The notes: a model not told the origin generated them from the sequence alone. DNA of 19,226 nucleotides from Crenarchaeota archaeon SCGC AAA471-B05 (GCA_000380705.1 AQYM01000032.1:120674-139899); one strand, 5' to 3'; positions 1 through 8,364 are shown, counted from the first letter of the stretch. Made by a program: numbers and translations.

Positions 1-20
1 TGTAAATAGATCGAAAACGC

Positions 21-152
21 TTAATATGTTACATTATAAAATACACTGACCATTAGCCAGGAAGCTGAGACAACAATGTTAATTATTGCAAAATATTTAA
101 TGTTATCTAAACCATTCAATTCTTTCTTTATGTTTGAAAGTTCACTTACCAT
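21..152 (-). CDS. Possible small single-pass membrane protein (43 aa)
   Basis: A short frame opens with ATG at 152 and stops with TAA at 21-23. It encodes 43 residues: a charged N-terminal part (about residues 1-19, with several Lys and Glu) and a hydrophobic stretch (about 20-40) long enough to cross the membrane once. Its start lies 55 bases from the divergent LysE-family start at 208, so the two could share a promoter region. I do not recognise a family. The frame is short and the region AT-rich, so chance is a real possibility. The hydrophilic-then-hydrophobic pattern is the only positive argument. Confidence 0.3.
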   Translation of the reverse strand: MVSELSNIKKELNGLDNIKYFAIINIVVSASWLMVSVFYNVTY

Positions 153-207
153 ATATTTTTGTTTATTATTTACTAAATTTTTTATTTTTTAGCAATATTA
201 AATTAGT

Positions 208-852
208 ATGTTTGATTTAGTAATATTAACCGTTATTATATCGATAAGCGGTGCACTATCGCCTGGTCCTTTAACTGTAGCAACTATTGCTACAAGTTTA
301 AGGAAAAATTGGAAAGTAGGATTATTAGCAGCTTTAGGGCATATGAGTGTTGAAATTCCTTATGTAGTTATGTTAATTTTTGTTTATGATAAAATAAGTG
401 TTTTCTTATCGAATTCTTTAGTAAAATTCTTTTTTATTATTTTTATAATAATTTTTATATTATTATTTGCTTTTCTAACTATAAAGGAAAGCTTTTCAAA
501 AACAAAAGTCGAAACAAAATTAGAAAAAATTTATAATCCTTTTTTAATAGGTATTATTTTTACTATATTAAATCCTTATTTTCTTTTATGGTGGGCTACA
601 GTAGGCTTTGTTTTGATAAAGATTATAATAGAATCAAGCAATTGGTTATTGTTTTTCATTGTAATGTATACAGCCCATGTATGGTTAGATTATGCATGGT
701 TAACAGGTTTAGCCTCCATAGCTTCTCTCTCTACTAATTTTCTTGGAAGCAAATCTTATAGAACAATTATGCTATTTTTAGGTATTTTCCTTGTTTATTT
801 AGCTTTAGGAATATTTTTAGCTGAATTTTTTAAAATCAAAATAATTTTTTAA
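208..852 (+). CDS. LysE/RhtB-family amino acid exporter
   Basis: This is a 214-residue integral membrane protein of the LysE/RhtB translocator superfamily, which exports amino acids or related small metabolites using the proton or ion gradient. The family's N-terminal motif SPGP is at residues 18-21, and the LNPYFLLWW segment at 121-129 matches the conserved Asn-Pro of the middle helix. Hydrophobic segments lie at about 5-27, 36-60, 70-92, 111-137, 146-168 and 187-208, giving the usual six helices. The length is typical (about 200-220 residues). The ATG at 208 is the first start and has T-rich, weakly TATA-like sequence near 181-188. thiI follows after 24 bases and may be cotranscribed. The substrate cannot be read from the sequence. 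Confidence 0.88.
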   Translation: MFDLVILTVIISISGALSPGPLTVATIATSLRKNWKVGLLAALGHMSVEIPYVVMLIFVYDKISVFLSNSLVKFFFIIFIIIFILLFAFLTIKESFSKTKVETKLEKIYNPFLIGIIFTILNPYFLLWWATVGFVLIKIIIESSNWLLFFIVMYTAHVWLDYAWLTGLASIASLSTNFLGSKSYRTIMLFLGIFLVYLALGIFLAEFFKIKIIF

Positions 853-876
853 AATATCAAGCGATAATTTCTTTTT

Positions 877-2115
877 GTGAAAACGATTTTAGTTAGACTT
901 AGTGGTGATGTAACTTATAGAAAAAGAAAATCTAGATTATTATTTGAGAGATTAGTATTAAGAAATATAAAAGAAGCTTTAAAAAAAGAAGGTTTAAATG
1001 CTAAAGTAAAATGGGAATTTTCGAGGATTTTAATAGAAGGAGAAATTAATAATTTGGATTTTTTGAAAAGGATTTTTGGCATTAGTAGCTTTTCACCTTC
1101 AATAAAAATCGATTTTAAAACATTGGATGATTTATCTGAAAAAATTAAGGAAATTTATAAAGAAAGAGTTAAAAATAAGACTTTTGCAATTAGATGTTCA
1201 AGGGTTGGAAAGCACGAATTTAATTCACTTCAAGCTGCTGAGGCTATAGGTTCAAAAATTTACCCCTTTTCCGCAGGAGTGAACTTAGAAAACCCTGATT
1301 TAGAAATTAACGTTGAGATAAGAGGCAATAAAGCTTTTGTTTTTGAAGAAAAGATTAAAGGAGCTGAAGGATTACCTTTAGGTTCGGGTGATAAACTACT
1401 TAGTCTATTTTCCGGTGGTTTTGATTCTCCTGTAGCTTCATGGTATATCGCTAAAAGAGGATGTCCTGTGGATTTTATTCATTTTAGCATGGGCAGTCTT
1501 AACGATGTTAGAGAAGTTTTCCTCGTTGCTAAGTTTTTATCTGATAACTGGTTTTATGGACATAAAGCTAAGTTTTACGTGGTTAAATTCCACTCAATAA
1601 TAAAGGAAATTATGAAATCTTTGGAACCTAAAATATGGCAAGTAGCATTAAGAAGAGCTATGTATTTAGCTTCTGAAAAAATAGCTTTGGAAAAAGGCTA
1701 TGAATCTTTAATTACCGGTGAATCTATTGCTCAAGCAACAAGTCAAACAATAAGAAATATTAGAGCTGCGGAAGAAGGAATATCTTTACCAATATTAAGA
1801 CCTCTGATAGGTTTGGATAAAAGAGAAATAATAGAAATTTCTAAAAGAATAGGCACATACGATTTATCTTTAAAAGTAGAAGAACTTTGTGCTATAGCGA
1901 TTGGACCTTTAACTCCTAGAGTAGACTTAAATAAGTTTAGATACGATTTTGCAAAAATCGAAAAATCAATAGAAGAAGCTTTGAAAAGTTTAATAGAAGT
2001 AAGCTTGGATAAAAGTAAAGAAGAAATTGAAGATTTATTTAAAGAAGAGGAATTTACAATAAGCTTTATTCCAATAGATGCTGTTGTGGTTAATTTGATG
2101 CCTGAAAAAATTTAA
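877..2115 (+). CDS. thiI: tRNA 4-thiouridine sulfurtransferase ThiI, interrupted before its rhodanese domain
   Basis: ThiI adenylates U8 of tRNA and inserts sulfur to make 4-thiouridine; in some organisms it also supplies sulfur for thiamine. The 412-residue frame has an N-terminal ferredoxin-like part (1-75), a THUMP domain (about 76-165) and a PP-loop ATPase domain with SGGFDSP at 179-185. C338, in VEELC, corresponds to the E. coli Cys344 that forms a disulfide with the rhodanese Cys. The frame stops at 2115 just as the rhodanese domain begins (AVVVNLM at 402-408). The rest of that domain continues in the +1 frame to 2302. Joined at the A6 run 2105-2110 with one A removed, the product would be 474 residues, close to the 482 of E. 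coli ThiI. The start is GTG at 877, chosen because the N-terminal strand then matches the family. The spacing of 24 bases after the exporter suggests one transcript. Confidence 0.92.
   Translation: MKTILVRLSGDVTYRKRKSRLLFERLVLRNIKEALKKEGLNAKVKWEFSRILIEGEINNLDFLKRIFGISSFSPSIKIDFKTLDDLSEKIKEIYKERVKNKTFAIRCSRVGKHEFNSLQAAEAIGSKIYPFSAGVNLENPDLEINVEIRGNKAFVFEEKIKGAEGLPLGSGDKLLSLFSGGFDSPVASWYIAKRGCPVDFIHFSMGSLNDVREVFLVAKFLSDNWFYGHKAKFYVVKFHSIIKEIMKSLEPKIWQVALRRAMYLASEKIALEKGYESLITGESIAQATSQTIRNIRAAEEGISLPILRPLIGLDKREIIEISKRIGTYDLSLKVEELCAIAIGPLTPRVDLNKFRYDFAKIEKSIEEALKSLIEVSLDKSKEEIEDLFKEEEFTISFIPIDAVVVNLMPEKI
2105..2110 (+). other. A6 run at the thiI frame break
   Basis: The zero frame reads GAA AAA ATT TAA through this run. 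Losing one A gives GAA AAA TTT AAA and continues into the rhodanese frame without a break. A +1 ribosomal shift just before the TAA would have almost the same result. The run is therefore the probable site of a mutation, of slippage or recoding, or of a base-calling error. Confidence 0.7.
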
Positions 2116-2137
2116 AATACCGAATTCAATTTCTATA

Positions 2138-2302
2138 ATGGAATTTTCTGAAGAGAAATATAAAGATTCTATGGTAATTTTCGTATGCGAAAGAGGTTTA
2201 ACAAGTAAGGGTTTGGCTAGTTATTATAGAAGTATGGGAATAAAGGCTTACAGTTTAGAAAATGGATTTGAAGGTTATAAGAATATAATCAAATCTAAAT
2301 AA
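2138..2302 (+). CDS. Out-of-frame rhodanese domain of ThiI (54 aa from its own ATG)
   Basis: This short frame, in +1 relative to thiI, encodes the active-site half of a ThiI rhodanese domain. The loop CERG is identical to that around E. coli ThiI Cys456, the persulfide-carrying cysteine, and is followed by a Ser in the usual position and by the closing strand and helix. The same frame is open upstream from 2099 and encodes KFKIPNSISI, which reads as the missing second strand of the domain. That continuity argues that it belongs to ThiI and is not an independent protein. If translated from the ATG at 2138 it would lack the first strands, although it could act in trans as a sulfur carrier. It overlaps the convergent amidotransferase gene by 8 bases. 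Confidence 0.65.
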   Translation: MEFSEEKYKDSMVIFVCERGLTSKGLASYYRSMGIKAYSLENGFEGYKNIIKSK

Positions 2303-3092
2303 ATTCATTTATTGTATAATAGATTTTATCATCCTTTACAAATCCTTCTAAAAATTTATTATTGCCCAAATCTTTCCATCCTTCTTCTTCTATTGGTTCC
2401 GATGCTACTATTAACTTTTCTTCATCTGTGTAATAACACATTTTATAGTAATCTCTATCAGAATCGATTAATGATTTTTTGTAATTTGATAAATATTTGT
2501 TTAAAGCATAAACTTTATTTCCATCTGTAATTATAACATTTAAACTTGAATAGGGTTTTTCTTTGTTTGATTTTGTTTCATTAAATACTTTTATTATAAA
2601 CTCTTCAGTTCTTTTTAAGGCTTTTAATACATTTTCTTCTTCTTCATAGAATTTTAAGAAGCATAAGAAATAAACTTCGCTATCGTTTAAACTTAAAGGT
2701 TTATGTTTAAAGTTTAGACTTTGAATTATTTCATCTGGAATTTCGATAGAACCGTTATGTTCGAAGGAAATATTTTGAAAATAAAATGGCTGGGTAGCTT
2801 CTATATTCATGAGCAACTTTTTATCTATACCCCTTGGGTTACTTGCTTTTCTAACAAAGAATAATGCAAGTTTTGCATCAAAAATGATGCTTTTTAATCT
2901 ATCCTTTTCTTCATAAACAGGCTTTATGCTTTTTATAACAAAGCTTGGATTTCGCCCATTATAAATAACTAAACCCCAACCATCTTCTTGTTTTTCATAT
3001 TCAGCTTGTTTTAATATTGAATACTTTGCATCTAGTAAATAATAGCTTAAGTTTAACTTATTTTTGCTTAAAACACAAAATAATCTGCACAT
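2295..3092 (-). CDS. Class II glutamine amidotransferase (YafJ-like)
   Basis: This is a 265-residue Ntn-hydrolase-fold glutaminase domain standing alone. Cys2, exposed after removal of the initiator Met, is the expected nucleophile. Other family marks are DGWG at 37-40, R81 in RKASNPRG, QPF at 101-103 and EHNGS at 111-115, whose Asn-Gly forms the oxyanion hole. Such proteins release ammonia from glutamine for a partner synthetase or act as amidases on small substrates. No synthetase domain is fused and no obvious partner lies beside it. Its ATG overlaps the stop of the upstream endonuclease IV-like gene by one base (TAATG), so the two are translated from one message. The true substrate is unknown. 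Confidence 0.85.
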   Translation of the reverse strand: MCRLFCVLSKNKLNLSYYLLDAKYSILKQAEYEKQEDGWGLVIYNGRNPSFVIKSIKPVYEEKDRLKSIIFDAKLALFFVRKASNPRGIDKKLLMNIEATQPFYFQNISFEHNGSIEIPDEIIQSLNFKHKPLSLNDSEVYFLCFLKFYEEEENVLKALKRTEEFIIKVFNETKSNKEKPYSSLNVIITDGNKVYALNKYLSNYKKSLIDSDRDYYKMCYYTDEEKLIVASEPIEEEGWKDLGNNKFLEGFVKDDKIYYTINEFI

Positions 3093-3928
3093 TATTTTAG
3101 AGTGTTATAATAATTCATCATAATCAACGCATCTTCTTCCAAATTAGGACTTTCACTAATTATCACTCCTGCAATGTTATATTCTTTTATTATTTCAATT
3201 AATTCCTTCCATTTAAGATCGGCTTCATTTAAATTCACATGTGTACCAGCTTTATCTAGTTTAATACCTGAAATATGAATATGCATATTCTTTAAAATTT
3301 CTTTACCAAAACTATCTTCTAACTTAATAAGTATATTTTCAAATTCCTCTTTAGAATTCCAGCCATATCGGTATCTTAAATGTGCGAAATCTACGCATGG
3401 TAAAACATAGTCTAATCCTTCAGAAAGTTTAATAACTTCATCAAGTTCGCCGAACTTTGTTTTTCCTTCCATAGTTTCTGGTCTAATCCAAACCTCATAT
3501 CCTTCATCTTTTACTATGGATACAACTTTTTTCAATGCTTGTTTAACTCTTTCAAAAGCTTCTTCTTTTGAAGATTGCTGATACCATCCTGGATGGAAGC
3601 AAACACTATAACCTCCAGCATAATATAACACCTTTGCACTTTGAACTATAAAATTTATACTATTCTTCAGTTTTGCTTCTTCAGTTGAATTAAGATTTAT
3701 ATAATATGGTGCATGGGCTGTTAAAATTATTCCTAATTCTCTTGATAATATTTTTGCTTGATTGGCTTGTTCCTCATTTAATTTTACTCCATATACAAAC
3801 TCGAGTTCCATCGCATTAAGATTTAGTTCTTTAACTGTTCTTATTCCTGTAATTGTATCTTTCTTTTTTGCAGCATGTGGTACTCCTGCAGGGCCAAAAT
3901 ATAATTTTAAACCATGTATTAGTTTCAT
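3092..3928 (-). CDS. nfo: Endonuclease IV-like AP endonuclease/TIM-barrel protein
   Basis: This 278-residue protein belongs to the AP endonuclease family 2 (Nfo), Zn-dependent TIM-barrel enzymes that cut DNA 5' of abasic sites in base excision repair. The metal-ligand pattern is visible in order: H72 (TAHAPY), H112 (FHPG), E151 (RPET), D180 and H183 (CVDFAH), H216 or H218 (HIHIS), H230 with a nearby Asp, and E259 (ISES). The length matches bacterial endonuclease IV (about 280). It heads a two-gene unit with the glutamine amidotransferase and has its own TATA-like element. Related TIM-barrel isomerases share the fold, but the His/Asp/Glu set favours endonuclease IV. Confidence 0.85.
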   Translation of the reverse strand: MKLIHGLKLYFGPAGVPHAAKKKDTITGIRTVKELNLNAMELEFVYGVKLNEEQANQAKILSRELGIILTAHAPYYINLNSTEEAKLKNSINFIVQSAKVLYYAGGYSVCFHPGWYQQSSKEEAFERVKQALKKVVSIVKDEGYEVWIRPETMEGKTKFGELDEVIKLSEGLDYVLPCVDFAHLRYRYGWNSKEEFENILIKLEDSFGKEILKNMHIHISGIKLDKAGTHVNLNEADLKWKELIEIIKEYNIAGVIISESPNLEEDALIMMNYYNTLK

Positions 3929-3948
3929 AAAAAATAATGATTATAAGA

Positions 3949-3957
3949 ATATTTATC
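3949..3957 (-). promoter_or_regulatory. TATA box for the nfo-amidotransferase unit
   Basis: On the minus strand this reads GATAAATAT, centred about 25 bases before the ATG at 3928, the spacing expected for a leaderless archaeal transcript. The gap to the helicase stop at 4011 is 82 bases, and I see no gene in it. Confidence 0.45.
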
Positions 3958-4010
3958 ACTTTCTGTTGGACTTATCAGAAATTAATAAGCTATTTGATAA
4001 ATGTATATAC

Positions 4011-5915
4011 TTATTTAAATTTGTTCTTTATTATTTCTTCAATTTGATAATAATTATTAATATAAAATAAATTTATTGTAGAAAATTTAGGTAAAAATTT
4101 TAAAAATCTTTTATAACGCTTATCTCCCAATACGAAAACCGCTCTATCATCAGGACTTCTAACTGCTCTACCCAATGCATGTGAAGCTCTTCTTATTGCT
4201 GGTAAAATATATGAATAAAATATTCCCTTCTTTCTCCCGTATATTTTAACATAATAATTTATAAGTAAATGGGTTTTTGATGTTAATCTATCAAACGGAA
4301 TACCAACTAGAAATACTCCTACTAACTCTTTTCCAGGAAAATCAGCTCCTTCAGAAAATTTACCTGTTGCAGAAGCTAAAAGAACACCTTTAATATTTTC
4401 ATATGCTTGTCTTTTAAAATCTTCAAGCAACCTTTTAGCTTTATCACCAGGCATATCTTGTGTTTCGATAAAAACCTTTCTTGGAATTCTCCTTAAAACT
4501 TCCAATAAACCATTCTCGATTAAAGTCTCTTGAATTCTGTAGCTTGAAGAGAATATAGCTACATTTTCATTTAATGAATTAACAAACCTTTCTATACTTT
4601 CTATGTATTTTACTGCTTCTTCCTTTGGTAATTCTTCCCCTTTTGTTGATAAATAATTTGTTATTAAAGTTAAAAAGTTCTTCTTTTTTATATTAAAATC
4701 TACTTTTTTTCCTACATAATTTTCTAAACCAACAATTTCTGCGAAAGATTTAATGGAACCTAAAGTTCCTGAGCAAAGTATAACTCTATAAAACTTATTC
4801 CAAATATTTGAATATATTTCAGAGCTTCGCATATCATATATCTCAAATGAAATATTGTTTTCCTTTAATGAAGCAATTATCTTTACCCCATCAATATTTT
4901 TCATTTCATAAGCAGATTTCAGGAAGTCTCCTAGTCTATAAAGACTGGATCTTGGAACCTTATTTTCTCTTATTTTTGTCAATCTTATTTTAATTCCATA
5001 CTCTATTATTTTCTCTCCCAGTTCAGAATCCCATACTAATCCACATTTTTCTACAATTTTATCTAATTTTATAGGAATATCTTCTTTATTTTTCTCTTTT
5101 AATATTAACATTATTCTTATCATTTCTTTTTCTAATTTATTTAAAAAATTTTTAATTTCTTCATTATTTATTTTATATTCTTCCATTTCTTTTATGGAAC
5201 CTTTTACTGTACCTAACGTAATTTCTTTTTGATTTAAACTAGATATAAGAAATTGCAAATTATGCGCTTCATCAACCACCAGTATTGCATCTTTAAAATT
5301 GATTTTATTTCTTAAAGTCCAACTTATTTGTTCATTGAAGATATAATTATAATTAACAGATATAACATTTGCATCATATATTTGTGATAATTGATAATAA
5401 TATGGACAGATTTCATATTTTTCAGCAAAATTTAAAATTTCCGAATACAATAAAGGAGTATCTTGGTATGGTACATAATCGTATAATAGTTTATTATAAT
5501 ATCTACATTGATTATTTTTTATCTTAGCTTTACAAAATAAGCTAACTTCATCATAATCTGCTTCTTCGCTTAATACTCGTTTTAATAAGCACATATCTTT
5601 CTTTCCTCTTATAGAGATACCAAAAATTTTAGAATTTTGATTTTTACTCATTAAATACTTATCTATTATTTTTAATTCCTCTATAGGTCTATCTGTTTCT
5701 GTACCAGTTTTAGTAGCCCATATAATTTTTTTCCCCATTTCATTAGCTACAGGTAAAATTGCACTCAATATAATTATTGTTTTACCAAATCCTGTTGGAG
5801 CACTTATTATTAAGTTATTCTCATTAATATTTTTTTGGATAAATTCAAATAATTCCTGTTGATTTTCTCTGAATTTATAAGGGAAAAATGCTAGATTTAA
5901 ATTATCTTTATTCAC
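4011..5915 (-). CDS. XPD/Rad3-family Fe-S DNA helicase (paralogue)
   Basis: This is a 634-residue superfamily 2 helicase of the XPD/DinG type, predicted to unwind DNA 5'-3' in repair. The motifs are Walker A APTGFGKT (39-46), DEAH box 215-218 (VVDEAHNL), motif III SGT 382-384, motif V GKFSEGADFPG 518-528 and motif VI HALGRAVR 579-586. Four cysteines between motifs I and II (C109, C128, C137, C170) are placed to bind a 4Fe-4S cluster, and about 150 residues between motifs II and III form the arch region. It is longer than Sulfolobus XPD (about 550). Its second and third cysteines are 9 residues apart, where XPD has CxxC, so it is probably a paralogue and not the main XPD. The start is GTG at 5915, overlapping the end of yjbQ by 8 bases. 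Confidence 0.88.
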   Translation of the reverse strand: MNKDNLNLAFFPYKFRENQQELFEFIQKNINENNLIISAPTGFGKTIIILSAILPVANEMGKKIIWATKTGTETDRPIEELKIIDKYLMSKNQNSKIFGISIRGKKDMCLLKRVLSEEADYDEVSLFCKAKIKNNQCRYYNKLLYDYVPYQDTPLLYSEILNFAEKYEICPYYYQLSQIYDANVISVNYNYIFNEQISWTLRNKINFKDAILVVDEAHNLQFLISSLNQKEITLGTVKGSIKEMEEYKINNEEIKNFLNKLEKEMIRIMLILKEKNKEDIPIKLDKIVEKCGLVWDSELGEKIIEYGIKIRLTKIRENKVPRSSLYRLGDFLKSAYEMKNIDGVKIIASLKENNISFEIYDMRSSEIYSNIWNKFYRVILCSGTLGSIKSFAEIVGLENYVGKKVDFNIKKKNFLTLITNYLSTKGEELPKEEAVKYIESIERFVNSLNENVAIFSSSYRIQETLIENGLLEVLRRIPRKVFIETQDMPGDKAKRLLEDFKRQAYENIKGVLLASATGKFSEGADFPGKELVGVFLVGIPFDRLTSKTHLLINYYVKIYGRKKGIFYSYILPAIRRASHALGRAVRSPDDRAVFVLGDKRYKRFLKFLPKFSTINLFYINNYYQIEEIIKNKFK

Positions 5916-6321
5916 CTATTATCTGTAAAACTACATTTCTAATAAATCTAGGCCCATCCAATTCAACTAGGAAAATATTTTGCCAAGTACCACGTATTAA
6001 TTTTCCATCTATTATAGGAAAGACTTTTGAAGAACCTATAAAAGAAGAAGCTAAGTGAGCATATGCATTGTCATCTATTCTATCATGTTCCCAATTGTAT
6101 TCTTGGGGAAATTCTTCCTTTATTTTCCTTATTATATCGTTTATTAAACCCCTCTCATTCTCATTGGCTATTATAGCTGCCGTAGCATGAGGCGCAAAAA
6201 TTAAGCAATATCCATTTTTTACGTTGGATTCTTTAACAAAACTATCAACATCACTCGTTATATCTATTAGTTCAATTTTTTTCTTTGTTTCAATTTTTAA
6301 GACCTTAGAAATAACCTTCAT
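5908..6321 (-). CDS. yjbQ: YjbQ/UPF0047 family protein
   Basis: This 137-residue protein of the YjbQ (UPF0047) family has the expected length. Conserved features are FAPHATAAI around H45, NENERG at 54-59, H79 in EHD, AHLASSFIG at 88-96, the GTWQNIF segment at 111-117, and the C-terminal LDGPR at 121-125. The family has a weak thiamine-phosphate synthase activity in bacteria, but its real role is not settled. The gene sits between livM (4-base ATGA overlap) and the helicase (8-base overlap), so it is translated within the transporter message. Nothing in the protein links it to transport. Confidence 0.88.
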   Translation of the reverse strand: MKVISKVLKIETKKKIELIDITSDVDSFVKESNVKNGYCLIFAPHATAAIIANENERGLINDIIRKIKEEFPQEYNWEHDRIDDNAYAHLASSFIGSSKVFPIIDGKLIRGTWQNIFLVELDGPRFIRNVVLQIIGE

Positions 6322-7376
6322 TTCTTTTTATATTTATTCAATATTTCATAAATTTCTTTTTCGCTTAAAGTCTTAGTTTGCTTTTCTGGAATTAAACCTT
6401 GAGGTCTAAACATTAAAATCAAAATTAAAAGAATGCTTAACATTATAGGAGTAAGCCATACTACATCAAAAGGTAAGATTTCCTTTATTTCAGCTTTGTA
6501 TACATCTATTAACCTATTAGAAGTAACAAAGATTATTGCTCCTGTTACTGCTCCTAAATTATTTGCAGTTCCTCCTACAATAATCATAATCCATGGCAGA
6601 AATGTATAAAGGTATCTTGTATAAGAAGATGCTATAACAGCTCCCAATTGTAATATTAATAAACCTCCAGCCAATCCTGCTATAGCTCCTGCATATATCA
6701 TTATTTTTTTTCTATAACTAATGATATCTTTACCAAAAGTAATAGCTAAGTTTTCATTATCTCTTATAGCCCTTAAAACTCTGCCTAAAGGTGAATTTAC
6801 AAATTTTCTAACTATAATGTAAATAGCTATTCCTATTCCTATATAAATAGCTATTCTTACATAAGGTCTATTTTCCAATGGGACAAATCCAAGAAAAGAA
6901 GGAATAAATATTCCAAGTGTTCCTCCTACAAATCTTTCATACGTATAACCGAAAATTACTAAAATTTCTCCCATTGCTAGTAAAGTCATTCCTAAATAAT
7001 CTTCCTTTAACCTTATAGCAGGATAACTTCCTATAAACCCAAATGAGGCTCCTGCTAAAGTAGCTATTGTAAGCATTATTATTAACATTTCTATGGATAA
7101 CCATGAATCCTGTCTCAAAACCTTGTTAATTTCACTCATAACCTCTATATGATTTTCATAAAAATCGTATTTTGAATTTAATCCTAAAAAATAATAAGGA
7201 ATAATTCCTGATAAGGAACCTGCGAAAAATGCTCCTGCAGCTACGGCTAATACTTTTCCAAAATTAGGTATCCCTGTATAGCCGTATTCCAAATTTAAAC
7301 TTAGGGTTATTAATACATAGACTACAATCCAAGGTACAAGGTCTAAAGTAAGTTGTAAATAATTTATCTCCGCCAT
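6318..7376 (-). CDS. livM: Branched-chain amino acid-type ABC transporter permease LivM
   Basis: This 352-residue integral membrane subunit of a LivHMGF-type importer pairs with LivH to form the channel. The N-terminal family motif is at about 32-50 (GYTGIPNFG followed by an Ala/Gly-rich helix with GAF). The cytoplasmic coupling loop is visible at about 196-216, with SPLGRVLRAIRDNE and a following FGKD that contact the ATPase subunits. A helix-rich Gly/Ala segment follows at 228-245, and the protein ends in a short basic tail. An insert at about 66-92 is hydrophilic and probably lies outside. The start overlaps livH by 13 bases and the stop overlaps yjbQ by 4. The substrate may be branched-chain amino acids, amides, urea or other small polar compounds. 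Confidence 0.93.
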   Translation of the reverse strand: MAEINYLQLTLDLVPWIVVYVLITLSLNLEYGYTGIPNFGKVLAVAAGAFFAGSLSGIIPYYFLGLNSKYDFYENHIEVMSEINKVLRQDSWLSIEMLIIMLTIATLAGASFGFIGSYPAIRLKEDYLGMTLLAMGEILVIFGYTYERFVGGTLGIFIPSFLGFVPLENRPYVRIAIYIGIGIAIYIIVRKFVNSPLGRVLRAIRDNENLAITFGKDIISYRKKIMIYAGAIAGLAGGLLILQLGAVIASSYTRYLYTFLPWIMIIVGGTANNLGAVTGAIIFVTSNRLIDVYKAEIKEILPFDVVWLTPIMLSILLILILMFRPQGLIPEKQTKTLSEKEIYEILNKYKKK

Positions 7377-8338
7377 TGTATTTTAATTGTATTCTTTATT
7401 ATATAGGTTATTTTAGAATAATTAATACCCATTAAACCTTTTGGAAATATTAATAAAACAATAGCCATTATTACCAAGGGTATTAATGGTTGTACTCTTA
7501 ATATTTCAATAAGGCTTATTTTTATATTTAATATTTCGATTGAACCAAATCTTGATAAATAATATGGGAGATACATGGAAAGAGTACCTACAACTATACC
7601 CCCTAAAATTGCTCCAAATAGGCTATTTAAACCGCCTGCTATACTTGCTGCAAAAATTATTGGAAGGAAAGTTTGACCTGCTGTAGTATTAATAGGTATT
7701 TGAAATCCGTAAAATATACCTGCAAGTCCTGCTAAGCCTCCGCTTAAAAACCATGAAAAAGTAAGTACTCTGTCAATATTTATTCCTAAAATTTGGGACA
7801 AAGAAGGATTTTCCATAACAGCCCTCATTGATATACCAAACCTTGTTTTATATAATAATATATATAATAAAGTACATATTAAAATTACAAATATTGTCGA
7901 TATTATTGCAATTCCTTCAATATCAAATATTTTAAAATCTAATCTCTTAAAAATTACATATGTTACGTATATTTTATAAGTAGTAGTTAGCCAATCAGCT
8001 ATAATATTTATTAATCCGAAAAGAAATACATCTACAGTTAATGTAGCAATCATTAAAATGACTATATTAGCTCCTCTATTCATAAGCGGTTTTAAAACTA
8101 GTTTATATTGTAATAAAGCTACTGAACCACCAATCAAAAAAGCAAAAGGAATATAATAATATGGAGAAATTTCTTGGATAGAAAAAGCATAGACTCCTAC
8201 ATAAGCTCCAATGGTTAAAAAACTACCATGGGCAAAATTTGGTACTTTGGTTGTTAAATAAGTTAAAGTTAAACCTATACTAGATAAAATTAAAATATTA
8301 GTAAACACGATTGTTCCTATAATTATTGGTTCTACCAT
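7364..8338 (-). CDS. livH: Branched-chain amino acid-type ABC transporter permease LivH
   Basis: This 324-residue membrane permease is the LivH partner of LivM. The N-terminal motif KVPNFAHGSF at 31-40, followed by TIGAY, is the classic LivH signature. The coupling loop GISMRAVMENP with a following LGIN gives the conserved G-x3-RA pattern that docks with the ATPases. About eight hydrophobic segments are visible, and the C-terminus is short and basic. It is the first gene of a minus-strand chain livH-livM-yjbQ-helicase and diverges from livK, with 44 bases between the two start codons. It needs the LivK, LivG and LivF proteins encoded on the opposite strand. Confidence 0.93.
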   Translation of the reverse strand: MVEPIIIGTIVFTNILILSSIGLTLTYLTTKVPNFAHGSFLTIGAYVGVYAFSIQEISPYYYIPFAFLIGGSVALLQYKLVLKPLMNRGANIVILMIATLTVDVFLFGLINIIADWLTTTYKIYVTYVIFKRLDFKIFDIEGIAIISTIFVILICTLLYILLYKTRFGISMRAVMENPSLSQILGINIDRVLTFSWFLSGGLAGLAGIFYGFQIPINTTAGQTFLPIIFAASIAGGLNSLFGAILGGIVVGTLSMYLPYYLSRFGSIEILNIKISLIEILRVQPLIPLVIMAIVLLIFPKGLMGINYSKITYIIKNTIKIQWRR

Positions 8339-8352
8339 AATAATTTTAAATA

Positions 8353-8364
8353 TTTATATATAAA
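8353..8364. promoter_or_regulatory. Palindromic TATA element between livH and livK
   Basis: The 12 bases TTTATATATAAA are a perfect palindrome in the 44-base gap between livH and livK. Its centre is about 25 bases before the livK ATG, ideal for a leaderless transcript, and about 20 bases before the livH ATG. A single element could direct transcription both ways. No other TATA-like sequence in the gap is as convincing for livH. Confidence 0.6.

Noticed and set aside
2138..2302. An independent small protein such as a stand-alone sulfur carrier
   Set aside because: The same frame upstream of its ATG encodes the missing strand of the ThiI rhodanese domain, so it is better explained as the displaced end of ThiI.
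3762..4070. A plus-strand frame of about 100 codons across the nfo start and the helicase end
   Set aside because: It runs through two well-supported minus-strand genes and their promoter; its sequence resembles no family.
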